This document shows positions 23,851-32,873 of a DNA stretch of 54,985 nt, one piece after another. The translations under genes and the position numbers were made by a program. Each line of letters opens with the position of its first letter. The first letter of the stretch is position 1. This stretch comes from Sphingobacteriales bacterium UTBCD1. GTDB lineage: Bacteria > Bacteroidota > Bacteroidia > Chitinophagales > Chitinophagaceae. Location: NCBI GenBank assembly GCA_002066995.1, contig MWTC01000047.1, positions 1 to 54,985 on the forward strand, in the 5' to 3' direction. The notes beneath the pieces are model-generated. The model saw only the letters and a list, made by a program, of their open reading frames with translations, ran no database searches and was not told the origin of the DNA.

Positions 23851-25779
23851 ATGAAAACGGCCTGTTTTGCCTTAAATATAATCATTTGCTTATCGCTTTT
23901 AACATTTGGCGCTACTGCGCAAAACTATGACCCGGCGAAAGTAAAAAAGAAGGCGGTGCAGTTGTATAACCAGGCCCTGGAAAAAGCAGAAGATGGTAAC
24001 CTTGCCTTAGCTGCTTCTCTTTTTTTAAAAAGCATAGAAACAGATAATGCTTATGTTGACGCCTACCTGTCGCTTGCAGGCGTATATGGCCAGGAAAAAA
24101 ACTATCAAAGCAGTGTTGATTATTATGAAAAAGCTTTCGCTCTCGATTCCGATTATACTATCGAATTCAAGCTTTCTTATTCCATCAACCTGGCAGGAAT
24201 GGGAAGATTCCGGGATGCATTGAATGCGATCAATTATTTCCTGGATAAAAAACCACCCAGAAATTCAACAGCTTTGAAAGCGGCCGAATACCGGAAACGT
24301 TGCTATGAATTTGCTGTGGATTATGCAAAGAAACATCCGGATACTACTTATGTTTTTGCTCCGAAAAATATTGGCGACGGAGTGAATACGGCAGAATCAG
24401 AATATTTTCCGTCCCTGACCATTGACGGAAAAGAACTAGTTTTTACCCGGAGAGTGAAAGGCTTCAATGAAGATTTTTATTACAGTAAAAAGAAGTTCGG
24501 CGAGTGGGATCTTGCAAAGCCTATGGAAGGCGACATCAATACTCCGCAAAATGAAGGAGCCCAGAACATTTCGCAGGACGGCCAATGGCTTGTTTTCACA
24601 GGTTGTAATCGCCCAGACGGATTCGGCAGTTGCGACATTTATATTTCTTACCTCACGCCCCAGGGCTGGAGTGAAGCGATTAATCTTGGTGGAACCGTGA
24701 ACTCTGACCAATGGGAATCACAACCCTGCTTATCTCCCGATAAAAAAGATCTCTATTTCGCAAGCAGAAGGCCGGGCGGATATGGCGGCAGCGACATTTA
24801 TGTAAGCCATCTTCAGCCTAATGGCCGGTGGAGTGAACCGGAGAACCTCGGCCCATCAGTGAATACACCCGGTGATGAACAATGCCCTTTCATTCATGCC
24901 GATAATCAAACCTTATACTTCACTTCAAACTACTGGCCCGGCTATGGCGACGATGATCTTTTTTATGTACGTAAAGGTCCCAATGGCGCCTGGAGCGAGC
25001 CGGTGAATCTTGGTTACCCGATTAACACGATCAACCGGGAAGGGACTTTGTTCATTACGGCCGACGGGAAAACAGCTTACTATTCCAGCGACAGGAGTGA
25101 CAGCCGTGGCGGACTTGACATATACAGTTTTGAACTGAGAGAAGATATCCGACCGAAAAAAACATTGTGGGTCAGGGGCCATGTATTTGACAATAAAACG
25201 GGGAAAGGTCTTCCTTCTGCAGTAGAGCTGATCGACCTCACCACAAAAGAATCAGTTTCTAAAATTCAAACGGATGAAACGGGAAATTACCTGGTTACTT
25301 TACCGGTAGGAAAAGATTATGCATTCAATGTAAATCGAAAGGGTTATCTGTTTTATTCAGATAATTTTTTATTGAGCCTTCATTCACCTGATTCCACTTA
25401 CGAGAAAAACATTGCACTGCAGCCAATAGAAATTAATGCTTCCGTGGTGTTGAAAAATATTTTCTTTGATTTGAATAAATACGATCTGAAACCAGAATCA
25501 CAGGTTGAATTGGACAAATTGATTCAGTTGCTTAACGAAAATCCTAATCTTAAAGTAGAGATCAGCGGACACACCGATAATGTGGGTTCGCCCGCTGATA
25601 ACCTGGTACTTTCCAATAACCGGGCAAAAGCAGTGGTAAACTATCTGGTCAGCAAAGGCATTAATACAAACCGCCTGTCATTTAAAGGCTACGGAGAAAC
25701 CAAACCAATAGCCGACAATAAAACTGATGAAGGCCGTGCCCAGAACAGGAGAACCGAAATGAAAGTGACAGGACAATAA
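23851..25779 (+). CDS. PorE-like TPR / PD40 / regulatory-domain / OmpA envelope protein
   Basis: Domains in order are: signal peptide (ending GATAQ); TPR helices (about residues 30-145); PD40/WD40-like beta-propeller repeats (about 165-430, e.g. YFPSLTIDGKELVFTRR, ESQPCLSPDKKDLYFASRRPGGYGGSDIYV); a carboxypeptidase-regulatory-like fold (RGHVFDNKTGKGLPSAVELID); and an OmpA peptidoglycan-binding domain (NIFFDLNKYDLKPESQVELD, ISGHTDNVGSPADNLVLSNNRA). This order equals that described for PorE, a type IX secretion component that ties the machinery to peptidoglycan. Paralogues with this layout exist, so PorE identity is inferred. A weak -7 box (TATCTTTG, 23792-23799) is upstream. Confidence 0.85.
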   Translation: MKTACFALNIIICLSLLTFGATAQNYDPAKVKKKAVQLYNQALEKAEDGNLALAASLFLKSIETDNAYVDAYLSLAGVYGQEKNYQSSVDYYEKAFALDSDYTIEFKLSYSINLAGMGRFRDALNAINYFLDKKPPRNSTALKAAEYRKRCYEFAVDYAKKHPDTTYVFAPKNIGDGVNTAESEYFPSLTIDGKELVFTRRVKGFNEDFYYSKKKFGEWDLAKPMEGDINTPQNEGAQNISQDGQWLVFTGCNRPDGFGSCDIYISYLTPQGWSEAINLGGTVNSDQWESQPCLSPDKKDLYFASRRPGGYGGSDIYVSHLQPNGRWSEPENLGPSVNTPGDEQCPFIHADNQTLYFTSNYWPGYGDDDLFYVRKGPNGAWSEPVNLGYPINTINREGTLFITADGKTAYYSSDRSDSRGGLDIYSFELREDIRPKKTLWVRGHVFDNKTGKGLPSAVELIDLTTKESVSKIQTDETGNYLVTLPVGKDYAFNVNRKGYLFYSDNFLLSLHSPDSTYEKNIALQPIEINASVVLKNIFFDLNKYDLKPESQVELDKLIQLLNENPNLKVEISGHTDNVGSPADNLVLSNNRAKAVVNYLVSKGINTNRLSFKGYGETKPIADNKTDEGRAQNRRTEMKVTGQ

Positions 25780-25896
25780 AGCATTCATCAGCCTGCCAAA
25801 TAATGTGTAAATAAACCGGGCAAGCACTACCGGGGGTCAAGAAAGTCATTGGCAACAAACCAGATTTATTTATTTTTAATTTTTACATACCCGCCA

Positions 25897-27000
25897 ATGA
25901 ACCAGGATCTCTTATACCAGATAGCATTAACAGGAATTCCTAATATCGGATGTGTACAGGCAAAGATCCTGATAGAGTATTTTGGCGAAGCAGCCGTTGT
26001 TTTCAAAGCAAAAGAATCGAGCCTGAAAAACATAGAAGGGATCGGGGAAATAAGGGCGCACTCAATCAAATCCTTTACAGATTTTTCCAATGCAGAAAAA
26101 GAAATAAGATTTATTGAGAAATTCCGTATTCGCTCTCTGTTCATTACAGATAATGACTATCCACAACGATTACTGAATTGTTACGACTCCCCCACCCTGT
26201 TATTTTATAAAGGTAAAGCCAACCTGAACCATTCTAAGATTGTAGCGGTTATCGGTACCAGGAATCATACTGAATATGCAAGGCTGCTAACCGAAAAACT
26301 AATTAGTGGTTTGATGGAACAAAATGTATTAATAGTAAGCGGCCTTGCTTTTGGTGTAGATGCATGGGGGCATAAAGCCGCTATCAAAAACAGTTTATCT
26401 ACCGTAGGGGTACTGGCTCATGGTTTAGACCAGATCTATCCAGCCGAACACAGCAATCTTGCAAAAGAAATGATCAGGGAAGGTGGTGGATTGTTGACCG
26501 AATTTCCCAGTAAAACCAAACCGGACAAACATAATTTCCCTGTGCGCAACCGTATCGTAGCGGGTATGAGTGATGCTGTTGTAGTGGTGGAAACAGATAC
26601 TAAAGGTGGAAGCATGATCACTGCAGAACTGGCAAACGGGTACAATAAAGATGTGTTTGCGTTCCCCGGGAAAACAACGGACAGCAAAAGTGCAGGATGT
26701 AATTACCTGATCAGGAATAATAAAGCAATATTGATCTCCGATGCGGCAGACCTGATTCAGTCAATGGGATGGGAAGAGAAAAAAAAGCCTTCGGCAAAAA
26801 AGCAAAAAGAACTTTTCATCGAACTCACTGATGAAGAAAAAAAGATCTTAAAGATTCTGCAGGAAAAAGAACCGGTACATATTGATGAGATCAACTTTCA
26901 CAGCGGGCTAAGCAGCAGTACCGTGGCTGCAGCCATTTTAAATCTGGAACTGAAAAATGTGATTAAATCATCTCCCGGAAAAATGTTTTCATTACAATAA
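25897..27000 (+). CDS. dprA: DNA-processing protein DprA
   Basis: DprA loads RecA onto incoming single-stranded DNA in natural transformation. The product has an N-terminal helix-hairpin-helix/SAM-like region (LTGIPNIGCVQAKILIEYFG, LKNIEGIGEIRA), the Rossmann-like core (VAVIGTRNHTEYARLLTEKL, VSGLAFGVDAWGHKAA, GVLAHGLDQIYPAEH, FPVRNRIVAGMSDAVVVVE), and a C-terminal winged-helix domain (ILQEKEPVHIDEINFHSGL). At 367 aa the length is typical. I use the ATG at 25897. The 16 residues upstream of it in the same frame lie where a weak TTG/TATTTTTA promoter can be read (25849-25878). Confidence 0.94.
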   Translation: MNQDLLYQIALTGIPNIGCVQAKILIEYFGEAAVVFKAKESSLKNIEGIGEIRAHSIKSFTDFSNAEKEIRFIEKFRIRSLFITDNDYPQRLLNCYDSPTLLFYKGKANLNHSKIVAVIGTRNHTEYARLLTEKLISGLMEQNVLIVSGLAFGVDAWGHKAAIKNSLSTVGVLAHGLDQIYPAEHSNLAKEMIREGGGLLTEFPSKTKPDKHNFPVRNRIVAGMSDAVVVVETDTKGGSMITAELANGYNKDVFAFPGKTTDSKSAGCNYLIRNNKAILISDAADLIQSMGWEEKKKPSAKKQKELFIELTDEEKKILKILQEKEPVHIDEINFHSGLSSSTVAAAILNLELKNVIKSSPGKMFSLQ

Positions 27001-27083
27001 CGTTAATAGTGTAAACGGTATTCTTTTTGTATTATTAATTCCCGAAATTTGACACCTTCAAACAGCGACTGAAATCATGCTTT

Positions 27084-29102
27084 ATGAAATCTAAACTCCT
27101 GCTGCTTTTCCTTATGATCCTTCTATCAGGAATGGTATTTTCACAAGCATGTTCAACGCTGGGACAGACTCCTTCTACCGCCTTTCCCGTTTGTGGGACT
27201 ACAGTCTTTCAGCAAACAACTGTTCCTATTTGCACAAACAATAAGTTGTATGTTCCGGGCTGTCAAAACGATGGTGTCACTTATGAAGACAAAAATCCCT
27301 ACTTCTACATTTTCACTTGCTATGGTACCGGCAGCCTGGGATTTTTAATTACGCCGAATAACATGGGTGATGATTATGACTGGCAACTCTATGATATCAC
27401 CGGCCGCAACCCGAATGATATTTATACAGACAAATCCCTTGTCGTTACCGGCAACTGGGCGGGAACTTATGGAGCAACCGGAGCTTCCTCCACAGGTATA
27501 AACAATATTCAATGTGCTTCTGATCCGGCTGCAAACCTACCTTCATTCAGTGCCATGCCCCAGATCAAGCAAGGACATGTTTACCTGCTAATGGTCAGTC
27601 ATTTTACCAATACACAAAGCGGTTATTCACTTTCTTTCGGCGGTGGTACTGCAATTATCACAGATCCCTTAAAACCGCAGATGCTCAAGGTTGTTCCTGA
27701 TTGTGACGGAAAAACACTCAGGTTGAAATTAAACAAATCAATAAGATGCAATTCACTGAGCAGTGATGGAAGCGAGTTTGCCATTGCTCCTGCATCTTCC
27801 GTAGCAACGTCGGCTGCTGCGCCTTTATGTTCCGCATCGTTTGACATGGATTCTGTAATCATAACTCTCAATAATCCTTTACCCTCCGGAAACTACCAGT
27901 TAGTTATGCAAAACGGAACAGACGGCAATACACTCCTGGACGATTGCGGTAATCAAATCACAGTCGGAGAAGCCATAGACTTTCAGTACATCATTCCGCA
28001 ACCGATACTGGCAGACAGCCTGGGAAAAACAGGCTGTGCACCGGATTCGGTATTAATTTATTATCCTAAAAAGATTAATTGTCCAAGCATTTCACCTGCC
28101 GGAACTGATTTTGCAATTACAGGCCCCACTCCGGTTGCCATTGTATCCGCTTCAGGTAATTGCATCAATGGCCAGACAAATTATATCATTTTAAAATTAA
28201 GTTCTCCTGTGTACACCGGAGGAACATACACAGTAATTATTCAACCGGGCCTTGATGGCAGCCCCATCTATGATGTATGCGGCCAACCTATCTTACCACA
28301 AACGCTGACATTCCAAACTGCAGATACAGTGTCCGCTGATTTTACTTACACTTCTTTGTTGGGTTGCCGGATGAATACACTTACTTTTTCACATGACGGT
28401 TCTCATGGCGTGAATCAATGGAACTGGACCATCAACAACAGCACACGGGCATTTTCACAAACCACAACACAGTCATTTCCCTCTACAAGCTCAAACACGG
28501 TGAAACTACAGGTAAGCAATGGTACCTGCAGCGATTCCACTTCACAAAGTTTTGCTTTTAATAATGAAGTAAAAGCCGGTTTTGAAATGCCGGATATAAT
28601 TTGTCCTGAAGATGGATTAACCGTTTCCGATAAAAGCACCGGCACCATCAACAACTGGAACTGGAAGTTTGATAATGTGAGCAGCAGTAATATTCAAAAC
28701 CCACCCGCTCAGCATTTTCCCGCGAACAACAGGGAGACTTTTTACAATATCAAACTGGTTGTCAGCAATACGGTATTGAATTGCAGCGATTCCCTTACAA
28801 AAATTCTGAAAGTCCTGGATAATTGCCTTATCGCTGTTCCTTCAGCATTTACGCCAAACGGTGACGGCTTAAATGATTATTTTTGGCCGCACAATGCATT
28901 AAAGGCTGAAAACCTTGAATTCAAAGTTTATAACCGATGGGGGCAGTTGGTTTTTCAGTCTTCTAACTGGCAGCAGAAATGGGACGGCACCATTAACGGC
29001 GTTCCCCAACCTCCCGGTGTATTCGTCTGGTTTCTCAGGTATACGAACAGGGATACAGGACAAAAGGTTTTTCAAAAAGGGACGGTGATGCTGATCAGAT
29101 AA
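27084..29102 (+). CDS. Secreted PKD-repeat protein with type B T9SS sorting domain
   Basis: The 672-residue protein has a signal peptide (ending GMVFSQA), a Cys-containing N-terminal region, Ig-like segments (around 205-400), PKD-like repeats with the characteristic NQWNWTINN and INNWNWKFDN motifs (about 410-560), and a C-terminal CHU_C/gliding-motility domain (about 585-672: VPSAFTPNGDGLNDYF, YNRWGQLVFQS, WDGTINGVPQPPGVFVW). That terminal domain directs export through the type IX system and is of type B. It may act as an adhesin or surface-attached structural protein. No enzyme motif is visible. SprA, encoded at 36061, would be its export channel. Confidence 0.85.
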   Translation: MKSKLLLLFLMILLSGMVFSQACSTLGQTPSTAFPVCGTTVFQQTTVPICTNNKLYVPGCQNDGVTYEDKNPYFYIFTCYGTGSLGFLITPNNMGDDYDWQLYDITGRNPNDIYTDKSLVVTGNWAGTYGATGASSTGINNIQCASDPAANLPSFSAMPQIKQGHVYLLMVSHFTNTQSGYSLSFGGGTAIITDPLKPQMLKVVPDCDGKTLRLKLNKSIRCNSLSSDGSEFAIAPASSVATSAAAPLCSASFDMDSVIITLNNPLPSGNYQLVMQNGTDGNTLLDDCGNQITVGEAIDFQYIIPQPILADSLGKTGCAPDSVLIYYPKKINCPSISPAGTDFAITGPTPVAIVSASGNCINGQTNYIILKLSSPVYTGGTYTVIIQPGLDGSPIYDVCGQPILPQTLTFQTADTVSADFTYTSLLGCRMNTLTFSHDGSHGVNQWNWTINNSTRAFSQTTTQSFPSTSSNTVKLQVSNGTCSDSTSQSFAFNNEVKAGFEMPDIICPEDGLTVSDKSTGTINNWNWKFDNVSSSNIQNPPAQHFPANNRETFYNIKLVVSNTVLNCSDSLTKILKVLDNCLIAVPSAFTPNGDGLNDYFWPHNALKAENLEFKVYNRWGQLVFQSSNWQQKWDGTINGVPQPPGVFVWFLRYTNRDTGQKVFQKGTVMLIR

Positions 29103-29171
29103 AGTAAATAATCAAAAGTGAAAAACGGTTTTCCTAATCCCCCTGGTTTCTTCTGAATTTTGAGTTTTGCC

Positions 29172-29190
29172 CCTGCCTGCGGCAGGCAGG
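29172..29190 (+). terminator. GC-rich palindrome between the CHU_C gene and guaB
   Basis: CCTGCCTGCGGCAGGCAGG forms an 8-bp stem (29172-29179 with 29183-29190) around a 3-base loop, followed by TTTTG. It can serve as a rho-independent terminator for the gene ending at 29102, and it abuts the -33 TTTG of the guaB promoter. Similar palindromes are dispersed in related genomes as I recall, so it may also be a repeat element. Confidence 0.5.
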
Positions 29191-29191
29191 T

Positions 29192-29219
29192 TTTGAATTT
29201 TCCTTTTTTCCTATCTTCG
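29192..29219 (+). promoter_or_regulatory. Promoter of guaB
   Basis: TTTG (29192-29195), 16 bases, then TATCTTCG (29212-29219), one mismatch from TAnnTTTG. The ATG at 29223 lies 3 bases past the box, again predicting a leaderless mRNA. Confidence 0.55.
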
Positions 29220-29222
29220 CAC

Positions 29223-30749
29223 ATGGCAACACGAAACACTCACTCAACTGCGGATAAATCTTCTAACGGGAACCGCAAGCTTAATAAAGACGATAAATTT
29301 TTTGGTGAAGGACTTACATTCGATGATGTATTGTTATTACCAGGCTACAGCCAGGTACTTCCCCGTGATGTAAATATCAGTACAAAACTTACAAAAGACA
29401 TTACACTGAATGTGCCGATGCTTTCCGCTGCGATGGATACGGTTACGGAAGCAAACCTTGCCATTGCTCTGGCAAGAGAAGGCGGCTTAGGCATACTTCA
29501 CAAGAATATGAGCATTGAAAAGCAGGCCGAACAGGTACGTAAAGTAAAACGAAGTGAGAGCGGACTGATCCTTGACCCGGTCACACTCACCGCCAATGCC
29601 ACTATCGGCGATGCCGTACGGCTGATGAAAGAAAATAAAATAGGCGGTATTCCCATTATTGACAAGACCGGGAAACTTGTCGGAATTCTAACCAACCGTG
29701 ATCTGCGGTTTGAAATAGATATGAAAAGAAAGGTGAGTGAAGTGATGACGAAAGTAAATATCGTCACAGCACCTGAGGGAACGGATCTTAAAAAAGCAGA
29801 GCAACTTTTCAAAAAAACAAAAGTTGAAAAACTCCCTATTGTAGATAAGAATGGAAAACTGAAAGGACTTTTCACCTACAGTGATATTTTAAAACTGAAA
29901 AGTCATCCACATGCGGTTAAAGATTCCTTCGGGAGATTGCTTGCCGGGGCAGGTGTCGGCATCACCCGCGACATGCTGAAGAGGGTGGAAGCTTTGCAAC
30001 ATGTAGGTGTGGATGTGATTGCTCTTGACAGCGCTCATGGCCACAGTAAAGGAGTGATCAGCGCATTGCAGGAAGTGAAAAAGAATTTTAAGCGCTTAAA
30101 TGTCATTGCCGGCAATGTCGGTACGGCAGCAGGAGCCAAAGCTTTGGCAGAAGCAGGGGCAGATGCAGTAAAAGTAGGAATCGGCCCGGGTTCTATTTGT
30201 ACCACAAGGATTGTGGCAGGTGCAGGCGTGCCGCAACTAACTGCAGTGATGGAAGTTTATTCTGTTTTAAAACCATTGAACATTCCGGTTATTGCCGATG
30301 GAGGAATACGCTACACAGGAGATATGGTAAAGGCATTGGCAGCAGGCGCAGACTGTGTGATGATGGGCAGCATATTTGCAGGCACGGAAGAAAGTCCCGG
30401 CGAAACAATCATCTATGAAGGAAGAAAATTCAAAGAATACAGGGGAATGGGTTCATTAGGTGCTATGGCTACGGGCAGCAGCGACCGTTATTTCCAGGAT
30501 GTGGAAGATGATGTTAAGAAATTCGTTCCGGAAGGTATAGAAGGGCGTGTCGCTTATAAGGGGCAAGTGAGAGAGATTGTTTACCAGTACACAGGAGGAT
30601 TACGTGCCGGTATGGGATATTGCGGCGCCGCTACTATTGAGGAATTAAAGAATGCTCCATTCATCAAGATTACCAATGCGGGAATGAAAGAAAGCCATGC
30701 CCATGATGTGGAAATCACCAGGGAAGCTCCGAATTACAGCAGGAAATAA
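29223..30749 (+). CDS. guaB: IMP dehydrogenase
   Basis: GuaB oxidises IMP to XMP in guanine nucleotide synthesis. The product shows [30 protein letters not shown], a CBS pair (about residues 115-235), [31 protein letters not shown] (catalytic Cys), [12 protein letters not shown] and [10 protein letters not shown]. At 508 aa it is slightly longer than usual because of a 20-residue polar N-terminal extension. I use the ATG at 29223. The frame upstream to 29160 contains the hairpin and promoter and is not coding. Confidence 0.95.
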   Translation: MATRNTHSTADKSSNGNRKLNKDDKFFGEGLTFDDVLLLPGYSQVLPRDVNISTKLTKDITLNVPMLSAAMDTVTEANLAIALAREGGLGILHKNMSIEKQAEQVRKVKRSESGLILDPVTLTANATIGDAVRLMKENKIGGIPIIDKTGKLVGILTNRDLRFEIDMKRKVSEVMTKVNIVTAPEGTDLKKAEQLFKKTKVEKLPIVDKNGKLKGLFTYSDILKLKSHPHAVKDSFGRLLAGAGVGITRDMLKRVEALQHVGVDVIALDSAHGHSKGVISALQEVKKNFKRLNVIAGNVGTAAGAKALAEAGADAVKVGIGPGSICTTRIVAGAGVPQLTAVMEVYSVLKPLNIPVIADGGIRYTGDMVKALAAGADCVMMGSIFAGTEESPGETIIYEGRKFKEYRGMGSLGAMATGSSDRYFQDVEDDVKKFVPEGIEGRVAYKGQVREIVYQYTGGLRAGMGYCGAATIEELKNAPFIKITNAGMKESHAHDVEITREAPNYSRK

Positions 30750-30823
30750 CCTGATAATCGAAACTCCTTTAAGACTGAAATTTATTTAACGGGAAATTTA
30801 TTCAAATAACTTTCCTTTTTATT

Positions 30824-30831
30824 TACCTTTC
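30824..30831 (+). promoter_or_regulatory. Putative -7 box for the Lnb-like gene
   Basis: TACCTTTC, one mismatch from TAnnTTTG, lies 18 bases before the TTG start at 30850. No clear TTG at -33. Confidence 0.35.
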
Positions 30832-30849
30832 TCAACAAAGAAGCCGCAG

Positions 30850-32013
30850 TTGAAAAAATTAATCGTTTCTGTTTTTCTTTTTGCAATAAGTTTTTATTCA
30901 AAAGCCCAAACCGATTCTTCGGATATCCGGGATTGCGATCTTCGTATCAGTTTACTGACTTGCACTCCGGGCACAGAACTCTATTCCACTTTTGGCCATA
31001 GTGCACTGAGAGTTATTGACCATTCAACAAACGAAGACATTGTTTTCAATTACGGCACCTTCGATTTTGATGATCCGCAATTCTATCAGAAATTCATCCG
31101 GGGCAAGCTACTGTATTTACTTTCTGTTACCAGCTTCTCTGAATTTATGCTGAGTTACCAATATGAAGGAAGAGGCGTGGCCGAACAGGTACTGGATCTT
31201 TCCTGCGAAGAAAAAAAGTCTCTCTTTTCTGCATTGATCGAGAATGCGAAGGAAGAAAATAAATATTACAAATATGATTTCGTTTATGACAACTGCACCA
31301 CCAGGTTGCGGGATATAGTATTCAGGAATATCAGGGAAACTGTTATCACCAAAGATGTGCGTCCTGAAAAAAATACAACCTTCCGGAACCTCATTCATGA
31401 TTACCTGGATAAAGGGAAAGAATACTGGAGTAAACTGGGAATTGATATCTTACTGGGAATGCCATTGGATAAAAAGATCAGCAACAGCGAAGCCATGTTC
31501 CTGCCCGACTACCTGATGAAAGCATTCGACAGCACTGATGTGGCATCCCTAAAACTGGTAAGCAACAAATCTGTTTTACTGAACCAGACGGTGCAAACAG
31601 AAAGTTCGGCGGTTTTCACCCCTATGACCGTTTTCATCATATTGCTTCTTATCATTGCTTCACTCAGTTTCCTGAAACCGTCAAGCCAATTTTTAAAATA
31701 CTTTGATATAATTCTTTTCTTCCTAACCGGAGCATTGGGCTTACTGTTATTGTTCATGTGGTTCGGTACCGATCATGGTTCCTGCAAAAACAATCTCAAC
31801 CTGATCTGGGCATTCCCGCCTAATATCATTATGGCATTTTACCTCAATAAAAAAAGAGAGTGGGGCTGCAACTATCTCCTGATCTATTCTATCCTGCTTA
31901 TCGCATTATTGGTCTTTGGATGGTTCTTTCAGCAATTGAACTACGCACTTATCCCGATCATGCTAATTTTGCTTTTAAGAAGCTGGATGCATTTTAAATT
32001 TAAAAGCAAATAA
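30850..32013 (+). CDS. Lnb-like (DUF4105) membrane protein, candidate lipoprotein N-acyltransferase
   Basis: The protein has a signal peptide (residues 1-20, ending YSKAQ), a periplasmic domain (about 21-250) with the DUF4105 motifs STFGHSALRV (His50) and YDNCTTRLRD (Cys149), and five hydrophobic spans near the C-terminus (about 256-275, 284-305, 314-330, 340-358, 364-380). This is the layout of Lnb, the recently described Bacteroides enzyme that N-acylates lipoproteins in place of Lnt. His and Cys are the likely catalytic pair. The start codon is a TTG. Its stop overlaps the next ATG by one base, so it is coupled to the alpha/beta hydrolase. Function is inferred from family and topology. Confidence 0.78.
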   Translation: MKKLIVSVFLFAISFYSKAQTDSSDIRDCDLRISLLTCTPGTELYSTFGHSALRVIDHSTNEDIVFNYGTFDFDDPQFYQKFIRGKLLYLLSVTSFSEFMLSYQYEGRGVAEQVLDLSCEEKKSLFSALIENAKEENKYYKYDFVYDNCTTRLRDIVFRNIRETVITKDVRPEKNTTFRNLIHDYLDKGKEYWSKLGIDILLGMPLDKKISNSEAMFLPDYLMKAFDSTDVASLKLVSNKSVLLNQTVQTESSAVFTPMTVFIILLLIIASLSFLKPSSQFLKYFDIILFFLTGALGLLLLFMWFGTDHGSCKNNLNLIWAFPPNIIMAFYLNKKREWGCNYLLIYSILLIALLVFGWFFQQLNYALIPIMLILLLRSWMHFKFKSK

Positions 32014-32804
32014 TGGATAAATATCTGAGTTACCGGGGAAGTTCCATTCATTATAAAATATCCGGTACGGGCAATACAGCCGTTCTTATTCATGGGTTCG
32101 GTGAAGATGGTTCTATCTGGAAACGCCAGGCCGGATACTTAAAGGATCAGTTTCACCTGATCATTCCCGATCTGCCGGGCAGCGGAACATCCGGACTGAT
32201 AAGCAACATAAGCATAGAAGGAATGGCAGATATGGTCAATGCAATACTGGACAATGAAAACATCTCTGACTGTACTGTCATCGGCCACAGCATGGGTGGA
32301 TACATCACCCTGGCTTTTGCAGAAAAATATTCTTCTGTTTTAAACGGGTTCGGTTTGTTCCATTCCACTTCTTATGCAGACAGCGAAGAGAAAAAAGCAA
32401 ACCGGAGAAAAAGTATTGAATTCATAAAACAACATGGATCTTTTGAGTTTTTGAAAAATATCACTCCAAACCTGTTTTCCCCGGATTCAAATAAAAGATT
32501 TAAAAAGGAAATCAATGAATTTATTACAAGCCTCCGCTATTTCACCCCGGAAGCATTGATTGCCTATTATGAAGCAATGATAAAACGGCCGGACAGGAGT
32601 GCTCAATTAACCGAAAGCCCGGTGCCGGTGCTTTTTGTAATCGGTCAGTATGATACTGTGATCCCGATAAATGATCTGCTGCAACAATCACACCTTCCTT
32701 CCAAAGCATTCATTCATATTCTTTCGGAATCAGGCCACATGGGTATGATGGAAGAATCCGGTAAAAGCAATTCCGTTCTTGAAAATTTTCTCAATTCTCT
32801 TTAA
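32013..32804 (+). CDS. Alpha/beta hydrolase
   Basis: The 263-residue product has the alpha/beta-hydrolase core: VLIHGFGEDGSIWKRQ with the oxyanion-hole region, VIGHSMGGYITLAFAEKY with the nucleophile elbow GHSMG, and a late acid/His pair (GQYDTVIP, SESGHMGMMEE). Such proteins hydrolyse esters or related bonds, and the substrate cannot be told. It is coupled translationally to the Lnb-like gene (TAATG overlap at 32011-32015), which hints at a role in lipid or lipoprotein handling. No signal peptide is present, so it acts in the cytosol. Confidence 0.85.
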   Translation: MDKYLSYRGSSIHYKISGTGNTAVLIHGFGEDGSIWKRQAGYLKDQFHLIIPDLPGSGTSGLISNISIEGMADMVNAILDNENISDCTVIGHSMGGYITLAFAEKYSSVLNGFGLFHSTSYADSEEKKANRRKSIEFIKQHGSFEFLKNITPNLFSPDSNKRFKKEINEFITSLRYFTPEALIAYYEAMIKRPDRSAQLTESPVPVLFVIGQYDTVIPINDLLQQSHLPSKAFIHILSESGHMGMMEESGKSNSVLENFLNSL

Positions 32805-32808
32805 CCTG

Positions 32809-32835
32809 TTGATGATCGCTTATCTTTTATCTTCG
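32809..32835 (+). promoter_or_regulatory. Promoter of the SDR gene
   Basis: TTG (32809-32811), 16 bases, then TATCTTCG (32828-32835), one mismatch from TAnnTTTG. The ATG is at 32874, leaving a leader of about 35 bases. Confidence 0.45.
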
Positions 32836-32873
32836 CAGTAAATAGTTGGTTTTTTTTATTTCAATTTCTTTTT

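Noticed and set aside
29160-29222. Extended N-terminus of guaB.
   Set aside because: These codons run through the GC-rich hairpin and promoter, so they are not transcribed with guaB.
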